Shown here one piece after another: positions 56,199-64,000 of a DNA stretch of 64,000 nt. A program made the translations under genes and the position numbers. Position 1 is the first letter of the stretch. The number at the start of each line of letters is the position of its first letter. Source of the stretch: Terrirubrum flagellatum (GTDB lineage Bacteria > Pseudomonadota > Alphaproteobacteria > Rhizobiales > Beijerinckiaceae); the NCBI RefSeq assembly GCF_022059845.1, contig NZ_CP091851.1, positions 1,922,001 to 1,986,000 of the forward strand, given 5' to 3'. Below the pieces are notes generated by a model that worked only from the letters and a program-made list of their open reading frames with translations, was not told the origin of the DNA and did no database searches.

Positions 56199-56894
56199 CT
56201 AAGAGAGCCATCTCTCAAGCGCGCTGCTGACCTGCATAGGCCGCTCGAGCGGAGCAAGATGTCCGCAGTCGCGGATGACTGTCAGATCCGAGCCCGGGAT
56301 GGTCTTGCTTATGGCTCGCGATTGATCGGGCGGCGTGACCAGATCGTCCGCTCCGACAATGACCGATGTCGGCACGCGAATCGACGGCAGCACGCCCCAG
56401 TAATTGATGCGGCTGAGGATCGCGCGCTGCTGTGCGGCGAATCCTGACGAGCCCGTCGCCAGCAGCATCTGCAGAACCACATTCCTGAGCGGCTCGTCCT
56501 CCAACCGTTCGGAATGGACATAGGCCGGCCACAGAAGAGCGAAGATCTCGTTGAGTTTGTCGCCTTCGGCCATGCCGATGAGAAGCTCGCGACGCTCACG
56601 CTGCTCAGGCGTGTCGCCGCTCGCGCGGGTGCTGATCAGAGCGAGGCGCGTCACCCGCTCGGGCGCGCGGCGCATGATCTCCAAAGCGAGATAGCCGCCC
56701 ATGGAATGGCCGAGAAGCGCGAATTTCGGCGGCGCTTCGGCCAGAATGGCGCCTGCTTCCATGCGCAGATCGGGATAGCGGCCGGTTTGCGCGAAGAAGC
56801 ACATCCCCCTGCTCATCAGGATGGGTCTCAGCGGCGAAAACAGCTCGGAGGTCTCGCCAAGTCCGGGGATTAAAAGAAGAGGTTCGTCAGCCAT
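56199..56894 (-). CDS. alpha/beta hydrolase
   Basis: A 231-aa alpha/beta-hydrolase. Nucleophile elbow GHSMGG (LLGHSMGGYLALEIM), the oxyanion-type LIPGLGETSELF near the N-terminus, catalytic Asp in VIVGADDLVTPP and His in RDCGHLAPLERP, so the triad is complete. It belongs to the group related to homoserine acetyl/lipase-like esterases with short lids. Substrate unknown; convergent with the preceding small gene. Confidence 0.93.
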   Translation of the reverse strand: MADEPLLLIPGLGETSELFSPLRPILMSRGMCFFAQTGRYPDLRMEAGAILAEAPPKFALLGHSMGGYLALEIMRRAPERVTRLALISTRASGDTPEQRERRELLIGMAEGDKLNEIFALLWPAYVHSERLEDEPLRNVVLQMLLATGSSGFAAQQRAILSRINYWGVLPSIRVPTSVIVGADDLVTPPDQSRAISKTIPGSDLTVIRDCGHLAPLERPMQVSSALERWLS

Positions 56895-57082
56895 GTCACG
56901 GAAACGCTATCCCTGCGGCGCCGCAAACTATTGCTTTTTCGGGCGGCTGCCGTCAAAGAGGACCATAGGCGGATGAACCGCCAGATTCTTGACCGTTCGG
57001 CGGGCCAGAGCCGGTCCGCATCATCGTCTCCCGGAAGGCCGGGAGCGTTACGGATCGTAACTCACCTCAAGCCGGAGACTCA

Positions 57083-58516
57083 ATGACATTTTCGGAGCTT
57101 GGCCTCAGCGAACGCGTGCTGAAGGCCGTCGAGGGCGCTGGCTATGTTCAGCCTACCCCCATCCAGGCGCAGGCCATCCCCCATGTGATGCAGAAGCGGG
57201 ACGTCCTCGGAATCGCGCAGACAGGCACGGGAAAGACTGCAGCCTTCACCCTCCCGATGCTCAGTTTGCTGGAATCGGGCCGCGCCCGCGCCCGCATGCC
57301 GCGCACCCTGATCCTCGAACCAACCCGCGAGCTCGCCGCCCAGGTCGAGGACAGTTTCGCCAAATATGGCGTCAACCATAAGCTTAGCGTCGCCCTCCTG
57401 ATCGGCGGCGTCTCGTTCGGCGATCAGGACGCCAAGATCACCCGCGGCGTCGATGTGCTGATCGCCACGCCCGGCCGCCTGCTCGATCATTTCGAGCGCG
57501 GCAAGCTACTCCTCACCGGCATCGAGGTGCTCGTGATCGATGAAGCCGATCGCATGCTCGACATGGGCTTCATCCCCGACATCGAGCGCATCTGCAAACT
57601 CGTGCCCTTCACGCGGCAGACCCTGTTCTTCTCGGCGACAATGCCGCCCGAGATCACCCGCCTCACCGAGGCGTTTCTGCACAATCCCGTGCGCGTGGAA
57701 GTGTCGCGACCAGCCTCAACAGCTCAGACGATCACTCAGAGTCTCGTCGCATCCGGCGGAAAAGATTACGAAAAGCGTGAAGTCCTGCGCGGCCTGATCA
57801 AGAACGCCGAAGGCCTGAAGAACGCGATCATCTTCTGCAATCGCAAGAAGGAAGTTGGCGTTCTCCATCGTTCGTTGCTCAAATACGGGTTCGAGGCGGT
57901 CGCCCTTCACGGAGATATGGATCAGCGGGCGCGCCTCGCGGCGTTGGATTCCTTCAAGAACGGCGAGGCCAAGCTGCTTGTCGCTTCCGACGTCGCGGCC
58001 CGCGGCCTCGACATCCCCGACGTCAGCCACGTCTTCAACTACGACACGCCCCACCACGCCGAGGATTATGTCCATCGTATCGGCCGCACGGGTCGCGCCG
58101 GACGACAGGGTTCGTCCGTGACCATCGTCACCCCGATCGATGACAAATCGCTCGCCGCCATCGAGAAGCTGATCGGACAGAAGATCGAATGGACGGGCGA
58201 GCCGGTCGAGGACGCGCCGCGCCGCAGCCGCGAGGACCGCGGCGACCGGCGCCACGGCGGACGCCACGAAGCCGGACGCAAGCCCTCGGGCCGCGATCGT
58301 CGAGATTCAGGCGAAGCACGCAAGGAGCCGGCTGATCACCACCGTCGCGCCGCCGGACGGCCGCAGCAGGCCGCTCCCGCCCCGCGCCCGCCGCGTTACG
58401 CCGAAGAGCACGAGCCCCGCCGATCGCACGATCACGACGCTAGCGACGCGCGCGTGGTTGGCATGGGCGATCATGTGCCGAGTTTCCTGCTGCGGCCCGT
58501 GCGGCGGAGCGGCTGA
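57083..58516 (+). CDS. rhlE: DEAD-box RNA helicase RhlE
   Basis: A 477-aa DEAD-box helicase. Q motif (YVQPTPIQAQAIP), motif I AQTGTGKTAAF, Ia PTRELAAQ, motif II DEAD in VIDEADRMLDMG, SAT in FFSATMPPEI, and motif VI HRIGRTGRAG are all in order. The last 100 or so residues are an Arg/His-rich disordered RNA-binding tail. Its RhlE-type domain spacing distinguishes it from CsdA/DbpA. It remodels structured RNA in the cold or in ribosome assembly. Confidence 0.95.
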   Translation: MTFSELGLSERVLKAVEGAGYVQPTPIQAQAIPHVMQKRDVLGIAQTGTGKTAAFTLPMLSLLESGRARARMPRTLILEPTRELAAQVEDSFAKYGVNHKLSVALLIGGVSFGDQDAKITRGVDVLIATPGRLLDHFERGKLLLTGIEVLVIDEADRMLDMGFIPDIERICKLVPFTRQTLFFSATMPPEITRLTEAFLHNPVRVEVSRPASTAQTITQSLVASGGKDYEKREVLRGLIKNAEGLKNAIIFCNRKKEVGVLHRSLLKYGFEAVALHGDMDQRARLAALDSFKNGEAKLLVASDVAARGLDIPDVSHVFNYDTPHHAEDYVHRIGRTGRAGRQGSSVTIVTPIDDKSLAAIEKLIGQKIEWTGEPVEDAPRRSREDRGDRRHGGRHEAGRKPSGRDRRDSGEARKEPADHHRRAAGRPQQAAPAPRPPRYAEEHEPRRSHDHDASDARVVGMGDHVPSFLLRPVRRSG

Positions 58517-58619
58517 AACGTCGCGCCATATTTAAGAGAAATTTACGGGAAGTTGATAATTTTCACCCATTCGGTTGTGTGAATTTCAAGCCAGCGCTGG
58601 CGACGGGCGGGGGGGCCTC

Positions 58620-59678
58620 ATGAGCGCAGACCATGAGGACGACGAGCGGGAACTGGACGATGCGCGCAAGGCGCTCGACCTGATCGCTCGCTATCAGTCG
58701 CCCGCCAATGCAAGCGCTTTCTCCGTCTGGCAAAGCTATGTGCGCAAGGCTGACCCTGCGCTTTGCGCTGCGATCGACGAATTCATCGCGCAAAAAGGGT
58801 CGCTCAATCACGACGATGTCGACTTTCTGGCGCGGACCTATCTCGACACGCCTGTCGACGAGAAGCCGCAACAACTCAGCGCCGCGCTGATCAAGGAAGT
58901 CGATCGCATTCTCGAGGCGGTCGAGCTCGCGACCGGCGGCGCCGCCCGCTATAGCCAGATGCTGAAGCAGATGTCGGCGCGTCTGGCCGACGACGTCGAT
59001 CAGAAGACGCTGCAGAAAATGGTCAGCCAGCTCTCCGACATTACGCGACAGACCATCGTCGACAATGAGGCGCTGAGCCTTAATCTCAATGCGACACGCG
59101 CTGAAGTCGCGTCGCTGCACGCGACGCTTGCCGAAGTAAAGCAGCAGTCGCTCACGGACGAATTGACAAAACTGCCGAACCGCAGGCATTTCGACGCGCT
59201 GATCGTACAACAGCTCGCCAATGTGAAGCGGCGCTCGCAGGACCTCGGCTTGATGATGATCGACATCGATCACTTCAAGCGCTTCAACGATCGCCATGGA
59301 CATCTCACCGGCGACAAGGTGCTGCGCCTCGTCGCATCGACGATCGCCAAGCATCTTCCCCCGCGCGCGACAGCGGCGCGTTACGGCGGCGAGGAAATCG
59401 TGATCCTGCTGCCCGAGCAGGAGCTGTTCCAGATCATGCGTCTCGCAGAGGTCATCCGCACCGATCTGCGCGGACGCGATCTGATCAAGCGCAGCACCAA
59501 TGAATCGCTCGGACGGGTCACGGTATCAGGCGGCGTCGCCATCGCGACCAAACGGGACACGGTCGAGACCCTGATCGACCGCGCCGACCGCTGTCTCGCC
59601 ACCGCGAAGATGCTCGGCCGCGACCGCATCGTGTCGGAAGACGATCTGCCGAAGCAGAAAATCGCAAGCGCTGTTTAA
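58620..59678 (+). CDS. diguanylate cyclase (GGDEF domain)
   Basis: A 352-aa soluble diguanylate cyclase with an N-terminal helical regulatory region (about 1-180, with coiled coil EVKQQSLTDELTKLPNRRHFDALI leading in) and a C-terminal GGDEF domain. The A-site is YGGEEIVIL (GGEEI variant, active in known enzymes). The inhibitory I-site RxxD five residues upstream is degenerate (RATA), so product inhibition may be absent. No TM or known sensor domain; start at 58620. It makes c-di-GMP from two GTP. Confidence 0.9.
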   Translation: MSADHEDDERELDDARKALDLIARYQSPANASAFSVWQSYVRKADPALCAAIDEFIAQKGSLNHDDVDFLARTYLDTPVDEKPQQLSAALIKEVDRILEAVELATGGAARYSQMLKQMSARLADDVDQKTLQKMVSQLSDITRQTIVDNEALSLNLNATRAEVASLHATLAEVKQQSLTDELTKLPNRRHFDALIVQQLANVKRRSQDLGLMMIDIDHFKRFNDRHGHLTGDKVLRLVASTIAKHLPPRATAARYGGEEIVILLPEQELFQIMRLAEVIRTDLRGRDLIKRSTNESLGRVTVSGGVAIATKRDTVETLIDRADRCLATAKMLGRDRIVSEDDLPKQKIASAV

Positions 59679-59695
59679 TCGCCCGCGCGGCGCGT

Positions 59696-60091
59696 TCAGA
59701 CGCCCGCCGCCTCCTCAAGCCTCTCGGGCGCCGCAGGCGTGATCGCCACCGATTCGCCGCAGCCGCAGGCCGAAGTCTGGTTCGGATTGTTGAAGACGAA
59801 GCCGGAGGAGAATTTGTCCTCCTTCACATCCATCTCGGTCCCGAGCAGGAAGAGGATCGCCTTGGGATCGATGAAAATCTTGACGCCTTTATCTTCAAGA
59901 ACATCCTCGAAGGGCTTGGAGTCCTTGGCGTATTCCATCGTGTAGGACATCCCGGCGCAGCCGCCGTTCTTGACGCCGACGCGGACGCCGAGCACGGGGT
60001 CGGAAGCATTCGCGATGATATCCCGCACCCGCGTCGCAGCGGCTTCGGTCAAACTCATCACCTGCATTTTCTTGCGCGGCGCAGCGCTCAT
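59696..60091 (-). CDS. A-type iron-sulfur carrier (IscA/SufA/ErpA family)
   Basis: A 131-aa A-type carrier. The conserved triad of cysteines is complete: one in NGGCAGMSYTMEY and two in SACGCGESV. Family core: TEAAATRVRDII, GVRVGVKNGGC, VKIFIDPKAILFLLGTEMD and SGFVFNNPNQTSACGCG. It binds and delivers [2Fe-2S]/[4Fe-4S] clusters. The ATG at 60091 was chosen because GGAGG lies six bases upstream; the extra N-terminal lysine-rich tail is typical of SufA-like members. Neighbouring genes are not suf genes. Confidence 0.94.
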   Translation of the reverse strand: MSAAPRKKMQVMSLTEAAATRVRDIIANASDPVLGVRVGVKNGGCAGMSYTMEYAKDSKPFEDVLEDKGVKIFIDPKAILFLLGTEMDVKEDKFSSGFVFNNPNQTSACGCGESVAITPAAPERLEEAAGV

Positions 60092-60483
60092 TCCAGCCTC
60101 CATCGATTCGGGTTCAAGGCCCGCGGACGGATATTCCCTGCGGATGATATAGAAACTCCCATTCGGAATGGCCAGCGGTCGCAACGCGTCGCATTGAGCG
60201 CTCGCCAAACTTGCCAGGTTCCGCTAGGGACGCGTCCGCAGTCGGGACATCGCTTCGTGCCCAAGTAAACGCCGGTCTCTTCAAGTCGCCCGCGCGGCGG
60301 CGCGTTCCGCGCCCGCCGATTTTGATTGCGCGTTCTCATGGCGGCGGTTCGAGACCGGTATGGCCTGGCTGGATCGTCATCGACGCGCCTCATCTCCTTC
60401 CGCATTTCCGCGCCACACCGCGCCCATCCGGGCTGCTCGATCTGTCGCCGTGACGAACTTCCCAAGAGGAAGCTCGGACCGGC
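60092..60483. other. 392-base stretch without a supported gene
   Basis: Between the Fe-S carrier and the DUF1062 gene. Reading frames on both strands are open over part of it and one minus-strand frame shows an isolated CPDC motif, but none has a good start or a regular codon pattern. No hairpin or repeat is clear. It should hold divergent promoters. Confidence 0.4.
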
Positions 60484-61131
60484 ATGTCGGCCACCGTCTT
60501 TGTCGCCTGGACGATCGATCCAGTTTGCGAACCTCAACCCATCCGCAACTGCAGCCGATGCAAAGCCGCAAGGCCCTTTGGAAGCAGCGGCCTTTTCCGC
60601 CTCAACGCCAATGGCAAGCGACTCGACGCCTGGCTGATCTATCGCTGCTCCCATTGCGACAACGCCTGGAACCGATCGATCTTCGAACGCCGTAAGATCA
60701 ATGAGATCGATCGCGCTCTTCTCGCGGCCCTGCAGGTGAACGACGCCCACCTCGCGCGCCGGATCGCGTTCGACGTGAACGATCTCGGGCGTACGCGGAT
60801 CGAGTCGATGCAGGAAGCGCGAACAACGAAACGGCTTGTGAGCGGTGATGCGCTTGGCGCCGACCATGTCGAGATCGCGCTCTCGTCGCCGCAGCCGGTC
60901 GCGCTTCGCCTCGACAGGGTGCTGGCGCTGGAGCTTTCCCTGTCCCGCCAGCGGCTTCGGCAGTTGGATGAGCGCGGACGGATCGCAACGAGCCCACGCG
61001 TTCGTCTGCGCGCGAGTCTCGTCGACGGCCTACGCATCCGGATCGATCTCGCCGACGAGCATGACCGGCGCGCCATCATCACCGCGGCGGCTGGCCTTGC
61101 GCTCGATTCGACAAGCCCGCCCATCTCCTAG
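60484..61131 (+). CDS. DUF1062 domain protein
   Basis: A 215-aa protein with two Cys pairs that form a zinc-ribbon-like unit, CSRC at about residue 23 and CSHC at 55 (RNCSRCKAARPF, YRCSHCDNAWN). Between them is the family signature SSGLFRLNANGKRLDAWLIY. The rest is helical, with RQRLRQLDERGRI (HTH-like). DUF1062 proteins are uncharacterised; the N-terminal ribbon plus possible HTH suggests nucleic acid binding, an inference only. It precedes cysK. Confidence 0.88.
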   Translation: MSATVFVAWTIDPVCEPQPIRNCSRCKAARPFGSSGLFRLNANGKRLDAWLIYRCSHCDNAWNRSIFERRKINEIDRALLAALQVNDAHLARRIAFDVNDLGRTRIESMQEARTTKRLVSGDALGADHVEIALSSPQPVALRLDRVLALELSLSRQRLRQLDERGRIATSPRVRLRASLVDGLRIRIDLADEHDRRAIITAAAGLALDSTSPPIS

Positions 61132-61214
61132 CAGCATGCAGGCCAGAACCGGCTTCGGTCTTGGAGTCGCCCGCAACGCCTTCTATGGTCCGCCACTCAC
61201 GCAAAGTCGCTCTC

Positions 61215-62255
61215 ATGCCGTACGCCTCCTCCGTTCTCGACGTCATCGGCGATACGCCGCTCATCAAGCTGAAAAAGGCGTCGGAGGAGACCGGCTGCAC
61301 GATCCTCGGCAAGGCCGAGTTCATGAATCCCGGCCAGTCGGTGAAGGACCGCGCGGCGCTGTTCATCGTGCAGGACGCGGAGCGGCGCGGCCTTCTGAAA
61401 CCCGGCGGCATGATCGTCGAAGGCACCGCCGGGAATACCGGCATCGGCCTTTCGCTGGTCGGCGCGGCGCTGGGCTACAAATCGGTGATCGTGATCCCGC
61501 AGACCCAGTCCGAGGAGAAGAAGGACGCGCTGCGCCTGCTTGGCGCCGAGCTGGTGCAGGTGCCCGCCGCGCCGTACGCCAACCCGAACAACTACATCAA
61601 GGTCGCGGCTCGCATGGCGGAGCGGCTCGGCAAGGAGCATCCGGCCGGAGCGATCTTCGCCAACCAGTTCGACAATGTCGCGAACCGGCAGGCCCATATC
61701 GAGACGACAGGTCCGGAGATCTGGCGGCAGACCGAGGGCAAGATTGACGGCTTCATCTGCGCGGTCGGCTCAGGCGGCACGCTGGCTGGCGCGGGCATGG
61801 CGCTGAAGGCGAAGAACCCGAAAGTCTCTATCGGGCTCGCCGATCCTCCGGGCGCGGCGCTCTACAGCTACTACACGACGGGAACGCTGAAGTCCGAGGG
61901 CTCATCGATCACCGAAGGCATCGGGCAGGGACGGATCACCGCCAATCTCGTCGACGCGCCCGTCGATATCGCGTTCCAGATTCCCGACGCTGAAGCCGTG
62001 CAGACTGTGTTCGACCTGCTGCAACATGAGGGCCTGTGCCTCGGCGCTTCGTCCGGCGTGAATGTCGCGGGCGCGATCCGGCTCGCGAAGCATCTCGGCC
62101 CCGGCCACACGATCGTGACGATCCTCTGCGATTACGGCACGCGCTACGCGTCGAAGCTGTTCAATCCTGACTTCTTGCGCTCGAAGAATCTGCCGGTTCC
62201 CGGCTGGATCGATGGCGCGCCGAGCCTGCAACCCGATCTCGTCCCTACTCCATGA
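61215..62255 (+). CDS. cysK: cysteine synthase A-like PLP enzyme
   Basis: A 346-aa O-acetylserine sulfhydrylase-like enzyme. The PLP lysine is in MNPGQSVKDRAALFI, the phosphate and substrate loop GTAGNTGIGLSL, then GSGGTLAGAGMAL, and the C-terminal SSGVNVAGAIRLA. A length above 320 and the PLP site resemble CysK; cystathionine beta-synthase-type relatives are also possible. Start MPYASSVLD at 61215. It overlaps the alaX gene by 4 bases (ATGA), so the two are translationally coupled. Confidence 0.88.
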   Translation: MPYASSVLDVIGDTPLIKLKKASEETGCTILGKAEFMNPGQSVKDRAALFIVQDAERRGLLKPGGMIVEGTAGNTGIGLSLVGAALGYKSVIVIPQTQSEEKKDALRLLGAELVQVPAAPYANPNNYIKVAARMAERLGKEHPAGAIFANQFDNVANRQAHIETTGPEIWRQTEGKIDGFICAVGSGGTLAGAGMALKAKNPKVSIGLADPPGAALYSYYTTGTLKSEGSSITEGIGQGRITANLVDAPVDIAFQIPDAEAVQTVFDLLQHEGLCLGASSGVNVAGAIRLAKHLGPGHTIVTILCDYGTRYASKLFNPDFLRSKNLPVPGWIDGAPSLQPDLVPTP

Positions 62256-62965
62256 CCGAATTGCTTTTCCGCGCCGACGCCTATCTCAGAGAGGCGGCGG
62301 CGACCGTGCTCGCCATCAATGACAAGGGCGGCGTCATCGTCGACCGCACGCCTTTCTACGCGACAGGCGGCGGCCAGCCCGGCGATGTCGGCGCGCTTAT
62401 TCGCGCTGACGGATCCGAGATTGCGATCGCAACCGCGGTCTATGAGCCCGACCGCAAGACAGTGGCGCATGTTCCTGCGGCTGGCGCGACTGCGCCGGCG
62501 CCCGGCGAGAAGGTCACGCTGAAACTCGATTGGGGTGTCCGCTACAAGCGCATGCGCATCCACACGGCGCTGCATCTGCTGACCGTCGCCCTGCCCTATC
62601 CCGTGACCGGCGGCGCGATCGCCGATGGCGACGGGCGGCTCGATTTCGACATTCCCGACGCCGGCCTCGACAAGGACGCCATCGCCGCGAAGGTCAACGA
62701 AGCGATCGCATCCGACGTCGAGGTGCGCGAGCGCTGGATCACGGATGAACAACTGATCGCCAATCCCGGGCTCGTAAAGACCATGTCGGTCAAGCCGCCG
62801 ATGGGATTGGGGAAAGTCAGGCTGGTCGAGATTGTCGGACTTGATCTGCAGCCTTGCGGCGGAACCCATGTGAAGCGGGTCGGCGAGATCGGCCCAATCA
62901 GGGTGACGGAAATCGAGAAGAAGGGAAAACAGAACCGCCGCGTCAGGATCGCGCTGGCGGAATAA
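62252..62965 (+). CDS. alanyl-tRNA editing protein AlaX
   Basis: A 237-aa free-standing relative of the alanyl-tRNA synthetase editing domain, which clears Ser- or Gly-mischarged tRNA-Ala. The zinc site is complete: HTALH (HxxxH) and, near the C-terminus, CGGTHVKRVGEIG (CxxxH). The upstream half has the AlaX-type FYATGGGQPGDVG. The overlap with cysK suggests joint expression; the coupling of cysteine synthesis and tRNA editing may have to do with serine pools, but this is speculative. Confidence 0.93.
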   Translation: MTELLFRADAYLREAAATVLAINDKGGVIVDRTPFYATGGGQPGDVGALIRADGSEIAIATAVYEPDRKTVAHVPAAGATAPAPGEKVTLKLDWGVRYKRMRIHTALHLLTVALPYPVTGGAIADGDGRLDFDIPDAGLDKDAIAAKVNEAIASDVEVRERWITDEQLIANPGLVKTMSVKPPMGLGKVRLVEIVGLDLQPCGGTHVKRVGEIGPIRVTEIEKKGKQNRRVRIALAE

Positions 62966-62990
62966 GCCGCGCCTCGCGGTCTTTCAAAAA

Positions 62991-63080
62991 TCAGACGAAG
63001 CGGATCACCACCCAGGCGAAGGCCGCGATCCAGGTCGTGAAAACAAAGGCCGGAAACATGGTTGCTGCTTGCGTGTTCAT
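62991..63080 (-). CDS. small membrane protein (29 aa)
   Basis: Reads MNTQAATMFPAFVFTTWIAA then FAWVVIRFV and stop, so a single membrane helix. An AGGAG site lies nine bases before the ATG at 63080 (AGGAGAGCGCA), which supports translation. Convergent with alaX and divergent from the sulfurtransferase. Unknown function. Confidence 0.55.
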   Translation of the reverse strand: MNTQAATMFPAFVFTTWIAAFAWVVIRFV

Positions 63081-63195
63081 TGCGCTCTCCTGTGAGCGCC
63101 TTGTCGCCGCCGCCGCAGAAGGTCTAAGTGCGGGAGCGCACAAGGCCCCGTTTCGGCGAAGTTGACGCATCGCCGGCGTAACAAAGGAAACAGAA

Positions 63196-64000
63196 ATGAT
63201 CTCCAGCTCGGCGTTGGTGAGCACGGATTGGCTCGCGGCGCGCCTCGATGCGCCCGATATCGTCATCGTCGACGGCTCCTGGTATCTGCCCGCGATGAAT
63301 CGCGACCCGGCGGCTGATTATCTGGCCGGGCATATTCCCGGGGCCGTGCGCTTCGATATCGACGCCATTCGCGATGCGTCTTCCTCACTGCCGCACATGA
63401 TGCCTTCGGCGGAAGATTTCGCCCGCGCCGTCGGCGCGCTCGGCATCGGCGATGGCATGCGCATCGTCGTCTATGACGGAGCCGGCCTGTTCTCTGCGCC
63501 ACGCGTGCGCTGGATGTTCAGGACGTTCGGCGCGCAGGATGCCGTAATCCTCGATGGCGGACTGCCGCGCTGGGTCGCGGAAGCGCGACCGCTGGAACAG
63601 GGCGAAGTCACGCGCGCGGCCCGCCGCTTCACTGTGCGCCAGGATCATACGGCCGTCGCCGATCTCGGCGACGTGAAACGCGCGCTCGCTGGCGACGCAC
63701 AGGTGGTGGATGCGAGGCCGGCCGATCGTTTCCGCGGCGAAGCCCCGGAGCCGCGGCCTAGCGTGCGCGCCGGGCACATGCCGGGAGCGTACAGCCTCCC
63801 CTTCGCGCGTTTGCTTGCGGATGGACGGCTGAAAGACGGAGCGGCGATCGAGAAAGCTTTCGCCGAAGCGGGCGTCGACGTGACGAAGCCTATCGTCACC
63901 AGTTGCGGCTCAGGCGTCTCCGCTGCGATCCTCTCGCTGGCGCTGGAGGAAATCGGCAAGCCCGCCCGCGCGCTCTATGACGGCTCCTGGGCCGAGTGGG
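63196..64000 (+). CDS. sseA: 3-mercaptopyruvate sulfurtransferase (partial)
   Basis: The gene runs off the right edge after about 268 codons. It is a tandem-rhodanese protein: the first domain (about 1-140) has VIVDGSWYLPA and AGHIPGAVRFDID, and the second has DARPADRFRGEAPEPRPSVRAGHMPGA. The active-site loop TSCGSGVSA holds the catalytic cysteine and resembles the CGSGVTA loop of mercaptopyruvate-using enzymes rather than thiosulfate rhodaneses. It transfers sulfur from 3-mercaptopyruvate to cyanide or thiols. Start ATG at 63196 after AAGGAAA. Confidence 0.92.
   Translation, partial: MISSSALVSTDWLAARLDAPDIVIVDGSWYLPAMNRDPAADYLAGHIPGAVRFDIDAIRDASSSLPHMMPSAEDFARAVGALGIGDGMRIVVYDGAGLFSAPRVRWMFRTFGAQDAVILDGGLPRWVAEARPLEQGEVTRAARRFTVRQDHTAVADLGDVKRALAGDAQVVDARPADRFRGEAPEPRPSVRAGHMPGAYSLPFARLLADGRLKDGAAIEKAFAEAGVDVTKPIVTSCGSGVSAAILSLALEEIGKPARALYDGSWAEW

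Noticed and set aside
60200-60330. Minus-strand frame with CPDC motif upstream of the Fe-S carrier gene
   Set aside because: No ribosome binding site or good start; only one CxxC and poor composition, so not called as a gene.

Overview
The window is high-GC alphaproteobacterial chromosome, most like Hyphomicrobiales (Rhizobiales). The evidence is a nuoABCDE cluster, glnB-glnA behind a sigma-54 type promoter, a PmtA-type phospholipid methyltransferase, a tig-clpP-clpX-lon protease block, DUF1062, and intergenic palindromes of the kind common in that order. The family-level affiliation (Beijerinckiaceae/Methylocystaceae-like) is only a guess. Gene density is high, and most features sit in ordinary housekeeping or transport neighbourhoods.

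Left part (1-9.1 kb): the complex I genes nuoA, B, C, D and the start of nuoE run on the minus strand, with four small non-nuo genes inserted between them. A periplasmic M15-type peptidase, tRNA-Asp, a secreted ClpP-like protein and tRNA-Val follow. Next comes a tight plus-strand cluster of a metallophosphoesterase, a lysophospholipid-acyltransferase-like enzyme, a LuxI/FeeM-like acyl synthase and a DedA-like membrane protein. This looks like a lipid or acyl-metabolite pathway.

Proteostasis block (9.1-22.1 kb, minus strand): lon, a peptide-type ABC importer lacking ATPases with an ATC-hydrolase-like gene, then an AT-rich foreign island (15.7-18.05 kb), then clpX, clpP, tig and tRNA-Leu. The island encodes a short dCTP deaminase, an HExxH metallopeptidase split by an apparent one-base frameshift, and an unknown 143-aa protein in one overlapping operon. 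It is the best candidate for an undescribed (possibly antiphage) system. Upstream of tRNA-Leu, a near-perfect sigma-70 promoter faces a 270-nt run of strong hairpins, a candidate unannotated RNA.

Middle (22.8-43.3 kb): a Tat-type multicopper-oxidase-like protein that has lost its copper ligands, nnr, glnBA, a DUF433/DUF5615 toxin-antitoxin pair, and ddl with a decayed second ddl 3' end about 2 kb away. Then come an amidohydrolase, a beta-helix/YwqG-like pair, a pmtA-SDR pair divergent from a TetR regulator, a GST, two RibD/DHFR-like reductases around an HxlR regulator, and a CadC-like TPR regulator divergent from a Bug-type binding protein.

Right part (43.3-64 kb): a YfhO-like giant membrane protein, parE, a run of very small membrane or basic proteins, an SH3 protein, a fructose/ribose-type ABC importer, a Spy-like protein, an alpha/beta hydrolase, rhlE, a GGDEF cyclase, an A-type Fe-S carrier, DUF1062, a cysK-alaX overlap pair and the first part of a 3-mercaptopyruvate sulfurtransferase that runs off the right edge.
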